Made by a program: the position numbers and the translations under genes. Positions 23,745 through 35,546 of a stretch of 64,000 nucleotides of DNA are shown here, piece after piece (the stretch's first letter is position 1; every line of letters starts with the position of its first letter). Source of the stretch: Patiria pectinifera (taxonomy: Eukaryota > Echinodermata > Asteroidea > Valvatida > Asterinidae); assembly GCA_029964075.1 (NCBI GenBank), contig CM057130.1, positions 3,844,001 to 3,908,000 on the forward strand, read 5' to 3'. A model generated the notes under the pieces. That model was given only the letters and a program-made list of their open reading frames with translations. It searched no databases and was not told the origin of the DNA.

Positions 23745-24025
23745 GTGGGGGCAAGGGCGGATCCAGGGGGCAAAGGGGGCCATGACCCCCCCCCCCAAAA
23801 AAACCCTGAAACCAATTATTTTTTTATGTGATTTTAATGTGATATGCAATAAAGGCAGGTAATGAGTACACCACCATCTTTTCCTAAAAAAAAATAGGTT
23901 AAAGTGGTCAGAAATTTCCTAAGATTGCACCACAGAGCATCTAGAATCTAAAAAAAATTTGTTGACCCACTTTTTGCAGGACCAAATTTTTTTTTGGCCT
24001 CCCCCCAAAATTGTGTGTGCGGGGT
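23745..24025 (-). mobile_element. GGGCGGATCCAG MITE family, copy 1
   Basis: GGGCGGATCCAGGGGG start, C/G homopolymer blocks, and an interior that is the reverse complement of copies at 30846-31185 and 38597-38916 ('gagtacaccaccatctttt', 'gcaccacagagcatctagaa'). Confidence 0.65.
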
Positions 24026-24490
24026 GGGGGGGGGGGAATGTTATCGTTACATAAAATAATCTCTTTTAATAATCTTGTCTCTGTTTATTAAGTTTTTGGA
24101 TTTTATTATTTTTGGGGGGCTCGGATGGAAATCTTTTAATGTGAAGGATATTGTTACAGAAAAAAATACAGTTCCAGTTTTAGACAGTTTTATCTCTGGT
24201 GAAGGGGGCTGGAGTTGCATGTTGGCCCATTGCTAGTCTCGGCTAGAAATTTAGATTTGTAAAATTGAAATGCTGAATAATCAATTAGTGAAATACAATA
24301 ACAAGAGTCTGAACTACATGCACCTCTAACAACCTCTCAATTTCCCAGCAAACTTGTTAAAAGTGAAAAAAATTATCATGGTATTTTTGGAAAGGGAAAC
24401 GTCGGGGTAAAAGAAGTCAGGGAATTTGGTTAGCTGGGAACCTTTCAGTATGAGCACCACATTATCGTTGATAAATGCCTTGTGTTTTAG

Positions 24491-24769
24491 GTTCTGAGCC
24501 AGTGCGGAATCTCCAAACCTTGTCCAGAGATGTGAGCTCAATAACGTTTGGTTGGAACCCTCCCGTGAACCAAAATTTTGAGTACTACGAGGTCGACTAT
24601 TATCCTGCCGACGGACAACAGCCAGCAACGTTCCAGGTTGCAAAGGGGGTCACCACGGCAACCGTAGAGGGTCTGACGCCCGACACTGTCTACAAGTTTA
24701 CCGTGACCACGGTGTCGACCAATTTATACAGTTTGCCCAGTGCACCGGAGGACTTGTGTGAACGAACAA
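24491..24769 (+). CDS. FN3 domain 13 (type B), whole-domain exon
   Basis: Acceptor ttttag ends at 24490 and donor gtgggt starts at 24770; 279 nt, phase 1-1. Core 'RDVSSITFGWNPPVNQNFEY', 'LTPDTVYKFTVTTVS'. It ends 'CERT', so its tail resembles type A while its body (WNPP, PDTVY) is type B. Confidence 0.87.
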
Positions 24770-24890
24770 GTGGGTTGATTGTCATCTAGATCAACGTCAT
24801 CTGAAATAAATAACCTTCAATTTTAAAAAATGAGTTCTCATTGATTCGTGTAACACAAAATCTCAGATTTTCTCCCATCAGAGTAAGAAT

Positions 24891-25269
24891 CAGGCGCGGT
24901 TCTGCAGGGGGGAGGGGGGGGGGCTAGGGGGGCTGTAGCCCCCCAAAATTTTGTCTAGCCCCCCCCCCAAATAAATTCCGTAAAATAAAAAAATTGCATT
25001 AGCAAAAAGAAAATTGCATTAGCAAAAAGAATGATTGTGATGTACATGCGAACGGTCTCCCCCTAAAGAAGAAATAGCTGTGACAAGGGTGCATTAGTTA
25101 ATATATTGTGAATGATTTTAGGATTTTATTGGCGCTCCCCATTGAAAATATGGCATGAGCCCCCCCCCCCCCAAAAATAACTGGTCAACATTTCAGCACG
25201 CCTCCCTGAAAAAAATTCTTGATCAACGGTGCTAGCCCCCCAAAAATATTGGTTCTAGAACCACGCCTG
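24891..25269 (+). mobile_element. hAT-like MITE with perfect 8-bp target duplication
   Basis: The inverted ends CAGGCGCGGTTCT and AGAACCACGCCTG are flanked on both sides by GTAAGAAT (24883-24890, 25270-25277). Eight-base duplications and CAG-type ends are features of hAT transposons. The interior is C/G homopolymer blocks with no ORF. Confidence 0.82.
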
Positions 25270-26022
25270 GTAAGAATAGGTCTCAATGACCGTCAATGAC
25301 TGTAAGAGAACTGCAGATGTGTATTTTACTCGGTCAAGCATGCATTGCGCAGTGTTAAAAAAATTCAAACACATGCTCTTGTCAGTCGAAATGTGCTCGA
25401 AATATGCGCATTATGCAAGTTGACGCTCAAAATGCAGATGCACGTGGCTGGTCTGTAGGAAATGACGTCATTTGAGAGAAACCTATACAGTCTCGGTAAT
25501 GTTATTAAAATCCCAAGGCCACATGTTTAATGGCCGAAATCAGCTGGCCTTATCCAACAGAAATAGGCATAGAACATTTCCAAGGGAAAAAAATGAAGTA
25601 AAAAAAATCTTGTTAAAGGGTTACCTTGTCCTCAAATTTCCCATCTCTGGTATGTTCACAGTGGGACAAACAAAAAGACAAAATCTTTTTCCTGAAAAAC
25701 GGCCCTTTTTCTTGGTATTTCATATATGATCACATTAATGGCATCACCAAAAACGACCCCCTCAATTAGAAACTTCAATTGTAAACCTATTAAACTGTCC
25801 TATTGCGATAAAATAAAAACAAGAAATTGAAAAGAGAAGATATCACTTTTAAAAAATCTGTAACTGTTATACTTTATATATTCATCGCCGGCTCAGTTCC
25901 ATCAGCTTTCATAAGAGCACTTCTCACTATTTCACCATTAACAAAATTAACATTCCGAAGGCACCCTTGATGTTTTTGTCATTTAAAAAACCTCTTTCTT
26001 TTAAAATTTTATTTACATCCAG

Positions 26023-26280
26023 CCACCTCCCCTGGTGTCCTGGTCGTCAAGGAAGTAAACACGACCGAGATCCGAGTCACCTGGGGGCTCTTGTCTGGCG
26101 TGGTGCTGCCCTACCTCCTTCGTATTGACACTGAGCCAGTGTTCGACAAGATCGCCAACAATGACGACCCTTTCTACACCTTCACTGGCCTGACCCCCGG
26201 GCGGAAATACACCATACTACTCATCTACTTCTTCGAGGGTGCTAGCCAGGGTCAGCAGACTAGCATTGCCCAGAGAACAT
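26023..26280 (+). CDS. FN3 domain 14 (type A), whole-domain exon
   Basis: Acceptor tccag ends at 26022 and donor gtaaga starts at 26281; 258 nt, phase 1-1. Core 'VNTTEIRVTWGLLSGVVLPY', 'FTGLTPGRKYTILLIYFFEG', ending 'IAQRT'. Confidence 0.88.
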
Positions 26281-26570
26281 GTAAGATATGACTTCACTTA
26301 TAAATATTCATTTTACCATTCTAATCGTCGAGAGCCTGCCATTTAATCACTATGCGCTGCATTCCCCATAGAGATGGCCTGGATTGGTTTATAATGTAAA
26401 ATGGACAAACAACAAAATTTGAAGTTTGTCAACTCTGGCTCAGACCATCCATCATCAGTCGACTAGGCCCTTCCCAGTTTTACGGCACATGTTTGTAACT
26501 GTTCTATCACACTGTTACCACTTTATTAAACCACGAGGAATAAAGTTAATGGCATTGGTCAAAAGTTACT

Positions 26571-27062
26571 TAAAGGTAGAGTAGACCATTTACATCTATC
26601 AAAAAATAACCGACCAAATTATTATTCAACAGCTGACTTATTCCTTCTGGTATTCTGTCATTTTGAAGAAAACAGTAAAAGAAGATCCTTCCCAAAAATG
26701 CGTCAAAAGACACATTTTTGGAAATTTCCATTGGTAGTTGGTTTGTAATTGGGCAAATCCATGAATGGGTGCCAGGGCATTGAAAGGACGCACATGCGCA
26801 CAAGGTTGCTTTTTTTTAGCAAAAATCGTTGGTTTGGTGTGTGACATCACCTAATGAATGTCCCAAATGCTGATTTCGTGACTCAGCAACATTTGAATTG
26901 AAATTGAGATCCGGAATATTTGTGTTTTCTGAAAATATACAGCTCCACAGAACTAATGCTTCATCAGGTCAGTTGTTTAACACCCATCTTTAGATTTGGA
27001 GCACTTTTGTTGCTTCAAAGGAAAAAAAAATGCACCAATGACAAACAGCCTACTCTACCTAT
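26571..27062 (+). mobile_element. AAAGGTAGAGTA-type MITE
   Basis: Begins AAAGGTAGAGTAGACCATTT and ends CCTACTCTACCT. The interior matches the other three family members. It lies in the intron between domains 14 and 15. Confidence 0.7.
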
Positions 27063-27184
27063 TACTCTCGCCCAATAGGAAAGAATGAGACAAAATCACA
27101 AGTTGAAGTTAAATCACGATCTTTGTTTTCAATTTATTTATAAATACTCCTCCCTTCTGATGTTTGTGTACTATTGTCACACAG

Positions 27185-27287
27185 TACCCGAAGCAGTCCC
27201 CTCGGTCTCAGTTGACAGTACAACAGCTCTGACAGCAGACATTGTTTGGGATGGTTTCCAGAACGATCCTATCTTTGATAGATACAG
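27185..27287 (+). CDS. FN3 domain 15 (type B), first half exon
   Basis: Acceptor acacag ends at 27184 and donor gtaaag starts at 27288; 103 nt, phase 1 in and phase 2 out. Core 'DSTTALTADIVWDGFQNDPI' up to 'DRY' plus two bases of an Arg codon. The split falls at the same place as in domains 1 and 17, shifted by one nucleotide. Confidence 0.83.
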
Positions 27288-27479
27288 GTAAAGCCCTAAT
27301 TTACACATTTAAGTGTGCGACTTGACAATGTAAAAATGAAATTGTTCTATGCACAAGTGTTCCCTCCGTAGTAAAAATACCAAGCATCAATGTGAATGTA
27401 GGGCTGGAGTATGCAGTGATTCTTCACATGTTGACAGATTCCGATAAATCCACCGTAAGGCCAGTTCATACCTGAATGT

Positions 27480-28060
27480 GAATGTGAGGTGCAGCAGCCG
27501 ATTTCATGAGACTTTATGCAATGGCATAACTCCCTATGCGCCATAAATTTCCTAAGTCCACGACTTGCGCCACAAATTATGGCGTAACTTGCACAATCAT
27601 TTTAGGTAGCGTAAGTTGTAGCGTAGTGACTCCAAATGAACTATTTTACCAGCAAATCGTAATCGTTGTGGAGCTTGCCATTGCATAACTTATCAAGGTC
27701 GAAACAAGACACTCATAGCTGTGTGTTTGAGGTAAATGAAGTGCGATTTGACTTGTGACAGAATTTTTGGAGTTGCCGCACTATTTCGAATAAAAGTCGG
27801 GCAAAACTGTCTTTAAACTTCAATTCAAGATTCAATGACTGTTTTGTGACCAAGCAAAATCATACACAAACAAGTATCGAAAAGGCTGTTATTGTCCTCA
27901 TCCAAGATGTTAAGATATACTTTAAAACATTGCGCAGCTACGCCACGTTTCGTGACATCGTTACGTTTATTGCGCTGCTGCACAACCAATTTGTTTGCGC
28001 AAGTCCTACGCATGGCGTGAGCAAAGCACTGTTTCATGAAATCATCTGCAGGGATGTAGG
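27480..28060 (+). repeat. Dispersed repeat shared with 17225-17570, with inverted end
   Basis: Same core as the copy at 17225. 'gccgatttcatgagactttatg' near the start and 'gcactgtttcatgaaatcat' near the end are in inverted relation, so this is probably a TIR element. It lies in the split intron of domain 15. Confidence 0.5.
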
Positions 28061-28400
28061 TCTTTCTGCAATTGTCTGTTTTCAGGCTTATTTCAAATTT
28101 TGAATAACATGTTGGCGGCATTCATGTGTGAATATGCTTTTCCTTCAAACCTCACATTTCAGGCAAAATTTCACAGTCCACTTTGGGCAAATATGACGCC
28201 ACAAAACATTGACTGCAAAAGTTGCAGATTTGAAACGTGTTCAATTTTACGTTCGAGTGAGCATTCAGGCAGAGGATGAATGGGCCCACGGAGTCAGTTT
28301 TATACAAAGATTTTTTTAATGGAAGGCTGAAAATGAAGGCCGTGTCCAACAACGGGTTTGCAAACCTTCTACACCAGCTTGTCGGCTTGTTCCCATATAA

Positions 28401-28437
28401 GACATACAGCAGTCCAACAACTGCTATCGCAGAAACA
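28401..28437 (+). pseudogene. Decayed copy of the end of the domain 15 exon
   Basis: 37 nt ('gacatacagcagtccaacaa' onward) match the last coding bases of 28698-28882 at 34 positions, keeping 'TYSSPTTAIAET'. The donor GT is gone (the copy continues TATAAT) and nothing upstream matches the domain, so it is a short dead duplicate inside the domain 15 intron. Confidence 0.65.
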
Positions 28438-28697
28438 TATAATATATTTCTAGACAAGAGATTGGGACTTGGCCTGTAAGTAAAGTACAATGAAAAGTGG
28501 TGTAGAGGACAAAAAAATAAAAGGAAAAGAAGAATTTCACCAATGTAGATGGAAAAAAGATCATATTAAACTTGAAGAGTTTTTAACACCTCAGACCTCT
28601 GGAATTGCAATCGGCTGGTTCTAGGTTCAGATCCACACCGTTTGTTCACTCATTGCTCATTATCTTCCCCCTCCCCCTGTACACACACACACACCAG

Positions 28698-28882
28698 GAT
28701 ATCATACACTTCTGCGGGAGGCCCTGAAGTCATATCAGGGTTTGTAGGGAAGGACCAACCGCGTCAGTTTACCGTGAGAAGACTCGAACCGCAGACCACT
28801 TACACCTTCGCTGTGGTGACCGTGAGTGGACCCGAGGGCGAGGAGACGTACAGCAGTCCGACAACCGCTATCGCAGAAACAG
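28698..28882 (+). CDS. FN3 domain 15 (type B), second half exon
   Basis: Acceptor accag ends at 28697 and donor gtatca starts at 28883; 185 nt, phase 2 in and phase 1 out. It restores AG|G (Arg) and continues 'ISYTSAGGPE', 'LEPQTTYTFAVVTVSGPEG', ending 'TAIAET'. The last 37 nt of coding sequence have a decayed copy upstream at 28401-28437. Confidence 0.85.
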
Positions 28883-28914
28883 GTATCAGGCAGGAAAAAC
28901 AATAATAATCAGGG

Positions 28915-29125
28915 TCGTAAACCCCGATATATTCCCTCCCCTCCCCCCTCCCCACAGTTTTAACCAGGGTGGGGGGGGGGATGGGCTACTGAATCATCCC
29001 CCCACTTTTTCTTTATGAGAAAAAAAAAAAAAACTGCGGATTTTGAGGTATTTTTTTAACATCCCAACAACCAAAATATGTATTCAACGGCACTGAAAAG
29101 TGGAGAAATAAAGTACCAAAGCTTT
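28915..29125 (-). mobile_element. CAGGGGCGTAAATC-type MITE, copies here and at 49485-49670
   Basis: 28915-29125 and 49485-49670 are the same sequence in opposite orientation: 'ccccacttttt', 'gcggattttgaggta', 'ttattgggatgtta', 'tactttgtttctccactttt'. One end reads CAGGGGCGTAAATC. It lies near the domain 15 exon here and in the domain 20-21 intron there. Confidence 0.6.
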
Positions 29126-29685
29126 TACGATATGCCATTTTGATGTAAGCGCGAGTATACATCTATATCCTGAAGATAACCATAACCATAAAGTAACTGT
29201 CAGTGTTTCTTAATCAGCGTCTTGCGTTTTAACCTCTTCTGAATGTAACTTATGTGACATGAAATAGCCGTTAACGTATGCACCCTGTAACCTGTGAGCC
29301 ACTACTGAGCTTTCCCTGTACAAAAACAGATGCAAATTCTACCCGTGTGTAATACTGGGCAATGTCTCTTCCTAACCAGTTTTGTTTAAAACCCTTAACA
29401 CCAGACATATCATTAGCACTATCACTGACCATAATAGCTTGCAATGTGAGCCCTAATGATCAATGCTATACAAGGACTCTGCTTCAGGCTATAAAAGACC
29501 TTTTGTTACTTGCCAATGAAGTTAAAATTAAGGAGCTTCAATGCACGTCACAAAGAAAAAGAACTCTCCTTTTTTTGCCGAAACTATTATCCTTTCAGTG
29601 CCAAACAGATGGGCACACAAGAAGAAGAACCTGAGGTACATGTATGTCAGCAATTGGTGGTCTTGTAATCAGGAAATCTTATTTA

Positions 29686-30157
29686 AAGGTGCCCCGTGGT
29701 AGAGTATATCATTTGCAGCTATTCAAAAAGTAACGGACAAAATTATTGTTGAAAAGCTTAATTGGGTCATTGATAGTAATGGCACTAAACTCCCTGTGAA
29801 ATTATTCCTTCTTGCATGCTGCCATTTTGAAGAAAACAATAAAAGCAGGTAATTTCCAAAGATGCCTCTAAAGAATAAGATGCATCATAATTCGTGGGTT
29901 CATTGCGTGACATCGCGTAGACCAGTCGGCTGAATGAGAACGTGTCCCAGGCACTGATTTTGGGCACAGTTCAAAACATGACTTGGCAACTTTTGAATTG
30001 AAATTGAAATCCTAGAATATTGTTTTCCTTGAATATTCAGCATCCACTGAGCTAAACCTTCATTAGGATAGTTGTTAACCCTTCTTACGATTTTGAGCAT
30101 TGTTGTTCATTGCTTCAAATGAATACACAAATGACAAATGATATACTCTACCTTTAA
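29686..30157 (+). mobile_element. AAAGGTAGAGTA-type MITE
   Basis: Begins AAAGGTGCCCCGTGGTAGAG and ends GATATACTCTACCTTT. It lies in the intron between domains 15 and 16. Confidence 0.7.
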
Positions 30158-30263
30158 CCATTCAGCACCGGTACTACATTGTATCACATTGTGTTAGCCG
30201 AGGTGGACTCCCTTTCCTCCCTATGTTACTGAAGGAGTCCAGGGTATGAAGTGCTCAAAACCG

Positions 30264-30842
30264 GGCGAAAAAATGTATGACCAATATTTTCAATATTTTT
30301 ACCTTTCCAATTTTTACGTCTTACTATTCTATGTGTCCTTATCTATTTAATCCGGGAGGTTCAGGAATTCCATATGCGATGCTGACCAAAGTTCATCAGG
30401 AAAATAAACGTTAAACTTGTACATTTTTGTAGACTCTTTTCATCAGTTTCTCACACGTACCGAGTCTAGTCGTACATGGCGTACGGCTGTGCAGCGTGAA
30501 TGCGCAGTGCGCACGCGCGATTTGCTTAGTAATCGCCCTCAAACGCATGCGCACTAACTTGTAGGCGCGTTCGTCTATCTAATGACCGGGCGTGTTTTCG
30601 CGACAGTGACCAAAAACATGTTTTGGCTTTGGTCATTGGTTGAGCGTTTTCGTGACTTCGGTTGGCTGGAGTGAGGTCACTGTTCCAACCAAAACTAAAC
30701 CATGGAGGGCTCTAGCATCACATATGGAATTCCTGAACCCCCTGGACCAATAGATCAATAGACACATAGAGTATGTAGGCATGAAATAAGCTTCCATAAC
30801 GAGGTAAAACGTAACAAAAATCTGGTCCAATTTTTTTTTGGG
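30264..30842 (+). mobile_element. Inverted-repeat element in the intron before domain 16
   Basis: Arms around 30325-30400 and 30700-30780 pair: CTATGTGTC, GGTTCAGGAATTCCATATG and GATGCT recur as complements. The centre is GC-richer with GCGCACGCGCG motifs. No ORF; superfamily not recognised. Confidence 0.6.
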
Positions 30843-30845
30843 GGG

Positions 30846-31185
30846 GGGCAAGGGCGGATCCAGAACACAATTTTTGGGGGGGGCCAAAAAAAATTTTGGT
30901 CCCCCCAAAAAAGTGGGTGAAAAAAATTACGGCGTGGGGTTCGGGGCCCGCTTAAGGGCCCCGAAATTTTTTTGGATTCTAGATGCTCTGTGGTGCGATC
31001 TGAGGCAATTTCTGACCACTTTAACCAATGTTTTTTTGAGGAAAAGATGGTGGTGTACTCATTGCCTGCCTTTATTGCGATGTCACATAAAAATTTTTTA
31101 AAATGGTTTCGTTTGGGGGGGGGGAGGCCATGGCCCCCTTTTGCCCCCCCCCCCTGGTACCCCCTGGGGGGGGGGGGGGGGGGTT
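30846..31185 (+). mobile_element. GGGCGGATCCAG MITE family, copy 2
   Basis: AAGGGCGGATCCAGAACACA start, interior 'gatgctctgtggtgcgatct', 'aaagatggtggtgtactcat', and G/C runs at the right end. Confidence 0.65.
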
Positions 31186-31305
31186 TACGTAGATAATTCT
31201 CATCCTGGACGTCAGTCGTAATGCAATGAAAACTTCATCCATCCTGGGCTATCTTTCAGTGCCTGCGAAATTTGAAAAGTTTAACCCTAAAGTGCCCAAC
31301 TTCGA

Positions 31306-34200
31306 GCGTTTTTATGCCCCGCGGCGAAGCCGAAGGGGCATACTGTTTCCGCCTTGTCCTTCCGTGGGTGGGTGGGTGTGTGGGTGTGTGGGTGTGTGTG
31401 TGTGTGGGGGGGTGGGTGTGTGGGTGTGTGTGTCCGGATAAATCTTGTCAGCGCGATAACTTGAGAAATACTTAACATATGAACTTCAAATTTGGTTTGT
31501 GGATTGTTCTTGGTAATCCTAAGAAGCCTTTTGCATTTGGGGCCAAAAGGCCAAAGGTCAAGTTCACAGTGGCTAAAACAATAGAAATCTTGTCAGCGCG
31601 ATAACTTGAGAAATACTTAACATATGATCTTCAAATTTGGTTTGTGGATTGTTCTTGGTAATCCTAAGAAGCCTTTTGCATTTGGAGCCAAAAGGCCAAA
31701 GGTCAAGTTCACAGTGGCTAAAACAATAGAAATCTTGTCAGCGCGATAACTTGAGAAATACTTAACATATGATCTTCAAATTTGGTTTGTGGATTGTTCT
31801 TGGTAATCCTATGAAGCCTTTTGCATTTGGGGCCAAAAGGCCAAAGGTCAAGTTCACAGTGGCTAAAACAATAGAAATCTTGTCAGCGCGATAACTTGAG
31901 AAATACTTAACATATGATCTTCAAATTTGGTTTGTGGATTGTTCTTGGTAATCCTAAGAAGCCTTTTGCATTTGGGGCCAAAAGGCCAAAGGTCAAGTTC
32001 ACAGTGGCTAAAACAATAGAAATCTTGTCAGCGCGATAACTTGAGAAATACTTAACATATGAACTTCAAATTTGGTTTGTGGATTGTTCTTGGTAATCCT
32101 AAGAAGCCTTTTGCATTTGGGGCCAAAAGGCCAAAGGTCAAGCCCAGGTCGAAATAAAATAGAGAAAAAACATATTTATTTCCTATTGAAAATACATTTT
32201 TTTAAAATCTATTTTTTTCCATTGTATTTCGACACCCCAAAAAATACCGAAAAAATAGAATAGTGAAAAAATATCTTTTTAAAAAATACAGGTAAAATAG
32301 AGGTAAAATAGGTTGCTATTTTAAAAAAAATAGCATGCTATTTAAAAAAAATTATGCTATTTTTAAAGAATACAAAATGGCGTCTGTCCAAACAACTGTT
32401 ATAATACGTGGACATACATGTTAATAGTACACATGTCCTTGTGGACAATAGGCATCTTTAGCAGTCCTCAAACATACGGTACATGAAGTGAGCAAGCAAT
32501 ATGACTGCATAAGAATGGAATAATTGAGAAATAATACATGTATGTCTATTACCATGAACAGTTATAATGCTGTGACAACACAGCGTCCAAACAATTAACA
32601 TACACATACATCATGCACCATCAAGTTATTAAAACAGTTTGGTTCAACATGCTACGGTTGTGCGTGCTTTTTCAGCAAAATACAGCTTGAAATGGTACAA
32701 GAATGTTACTCATAATTGTCCTGGAAAATCTACTAACCATGTGGTGCACTTGTCACTCCATTACAGTGATTTGGATGCATTTTAACCCCAGATATACTTG
32801 CCCCCATTGCACACATCTCTACTGCAGCTGTGCTTCACAAACGACTCTCAGAATGCAACTGACAAAATTCAAACTTGCCACACACACACAGGATGTTTAT
32901 CTGGTATGCAAATTAAGTGCTTGGCCTTCAGATTGTGTTGTACTGAGCATATGTCTACAAAATAGCCAAAAAATAGTCCATGGTTCTCATAAACATGTGT
33001 ATTTAGTGTCCAGAAAATAGACGAAAAATAGACTGTGAACCACACAAAAATGTCTAAGTCTCCAAAAATAGTCATAAAATAGCGTGCAGTTTTAAAAATA
33101 GAAATAAAATAGAGTGGTAACATGTACTCATTTTGACGCAATAGATATAAAATATATTTTGTTCCTATTTTCTAGGAGAAAATAGCTTAAAAATGTATTT
33201 TCAATAGGAAAAACATAGGATTTTGCCAGAGATTTTCTATGAGGGAGTTCACAGTGGCTAAAACAATAGAAATCTTGTCAGCGCGATAACTTGAGAAATA
33301 CTTAACATATGATCTTCAAATTTGGTTTGTGGATTGTTCTTGGTAATCCTAAGAAGCCTTTTGCATTTGGGGCCAAAAGGCCAAAGGTCAAGTTCACAGT
33401 GGCTAAAACAATAGAAATCTTGTCAGCGTGATAACTTGAGAAATACTTAACATATGATCTTCAAATTTGGTTTGTGGATTGTTCTTGGTAATCCTAAGAA
33501 GCCTTTTGCATTTGGGGCCAAAAGGCCAAAGGTCAAGTTCACAGTGGCTAAAACAATAGAAATCTTGTCAGCGCGATAACTTGAGAAATACTTAACATAT
33601 GAACTTCAAATTTGGTTTGTGGATTGTTCTTGGTAATCCTAAGAAGCCTTTTGCATTTGGGGCCGAAAGGCCAAAGGTCAAGTTCACAGTGGCTAAAACA
33701 ATAGAAATCTTGTCAGCGCGATAACTTGAGAAATACTTAACATATGAACTTCAAATTTGGTTTGTGGATTGTTCTTGGTAATCCTAAGAAGCCTTTTGCA
33801 TTTGGGGCCAAAAGGCCAAAGGTCAAGTTCACAGTGGCTTAAACAATAGAAATCTTGTCAGTGCGATAACTTGAGAAATACTTTACATGTGAACTTCAAA
33901 TTTGGTTTGGGGATTGTTTTTGGCAATCCTAAGAAGCCTTTTGCATTTGGGGCCAAAAGGTCAAGGGTCAATTTCACAGTGGCTAAAACAATAGAAATCA
34001 TGTATTTATTCTGAGATTATAGGGATTAGGGATTAATTCATATAAAACCTACAGAAGACACTAATGCTGTCAATGAATGTTCCATGTGACCAAGGTACAT
34101 GTACATGTAAGTTGATGTTAAAAGAGTGGTGTTATGTCATGGGAACAGTCACGGTTGCGGGGCATTTGTGTTTGTAAACACACCTGACTTGTTTTTTAAT
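31306..34200 (+). mobile_element. ATGCCCCGCGGCGAAGCC element with 145-bp tandem units, copy 2
   Basis: Same start hairpin, GT microsatellite (31365-31432), about ten 145-bp units and the same 3' module as copy 1. The array is interrupted at 32143-33247 by an A/T-rich insertion. Adjacent units are more alike here than in copy 1. It lies in the 6.3-kb intron before domain 16. Confidence 0.78.
32143..33247 (+). mobile_element. A/T-rich insertion nested in the 145-bp array
   Basis: The array breaks after GGTCAAG and resumes at TTCACAGTGG. The insert is dominated by AAAATAG motifs and has inverted ends (CCTATTGAAAATACATTTTT at about 32190, AAAAATGTATTTTCAATAGG at about 33189). No ORF of note. Confidence 0.6.
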
Positions 34201-35224
34201 TGTTCAAAATTCTGTAAAAAAAAAAAGGAAGTACGCTTTACTCACTAAATTTGTTGTTGTTGCTCTCTGGTATATCCTTGGTACATTAGAAAGTCAATAG
34301 TAGTCATGTACACAGTGCTACACCCTGAAACACTGTCCTGCACAGAGGGGAATTCCGCACTTTTTGCAGAAAATACAAGTGTCAGTGCTGCACTCTCTCG
34401 CAAGAACTTAAATGAAACAAATAAATACAGGTCGTACCTATTAAATAAAAATTATATTATTAGAAAAAGCGAAAGCGCCCCCTTGTGATATGATGCTTAC
34501 TCTACCTCGTACATGTAGGATGCACTGAACCAATTCAAGCCCCATTGAAAATAGTGTAAAATCAACAAAGTTCAGGGCCAAATAACATGCAAGCCGACAT
34601 CACTGGGGTTTCTCAAACAAAAATTGAATTATTGTCTTGTACTTCATCTTTTCATTTCTTTTCAATTTTGGGTAGACTAGCCGATTACATTTTTAAATAT
34701 TCACACCAAAACAAAATCACCTCCCGAAAAGTGATAATTCCCAAGCCTGCATGTAGCTGTTTTACAAGTGGCATCCTTCCACTTTCTCAGGCAAATAGGA
34801 CCCATTTTTCAACCGTAATTTTATCAAGCCTGCCCTCAGATGGAAGCCCAAAAACCAGGGAGTTGATCCTCGGCTACATTTACACAATTCCACCGTTTTT
34901 TTAAGCCAAACGGTCTCTATTTTCAAAAGAAACTGTGGGGTCACTTTTTATGCTAATCAGCTCGCGTAGAAATTCTCACTTGAAAAATAGTTCACTGCAC
35001 CCTGTACATGGTTTGGCGATTTTAAGTACAAACATTACCTCGTACATGTACAAGGTTGGCACTTCAAACTAAAAAATATACCTCGTACATGTATGACTTT
35101 GGCACTGAAAGAGTTAAAAGTGCTGAGGAATCCCTAAACCAGAGAGTGTATGGGGAGAAAAAACAAGCAGGGCAGTCTAGGTCTCGGCACACAGACTAAT
35201 AAATTAATGTGAATTTATCAACAG
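34200..35224. other. Intron before domain 16, unannotated part
   Basis: Several CTCGTACATGTA motifs (34506, 35040, 35082). No coding sequence or complete repeat element recognised. Confidence 0.4.
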
Positions 35225-35467
35225 GTCAACAGCTCGCTATCCAAGATACAACCACCACCACCATCACGGTCTTCTGGGACGACGCGTCCAGCCTCGTCGG
35301 CTTCACACAATACACTGTCAGCATCACGCCTAACGAAGGAATTCCTTCCATCAACTTGGAAAATAGATTGGTTGTCTTCTCTGGTCTGACACCGGGGAGA
35401 GAGTACACCATCCGTGTAGTGGCAGTCGGGGTGCCAGACGTGTCTGGGGAAGTCACAGATCGAACTT
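35225..35467 (+). CDS. FN3 domain 16 (type A), whole-domain exon
   Basis: Acceptor caacag ends at 35224 and donor gtaagt starts at 35468; 243 nt, phase 1-1. Core 'TTTTITVFWDDASSLVGFTQ', 'FSGLTPGREYTIRVVAVG', ending 'VTDRT'. The preceding intron is 6.3 kb and carries the largest tandem-repeat element. Confidence 0.89.
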
Positions 35468-35546
35468 GTAAGTCACAGAATTAATTGATTTGATTTTATA
35501 GAAGTCCCAGTCCTATAGTTATTTTGCATGATCCTACAGAGGCAGT

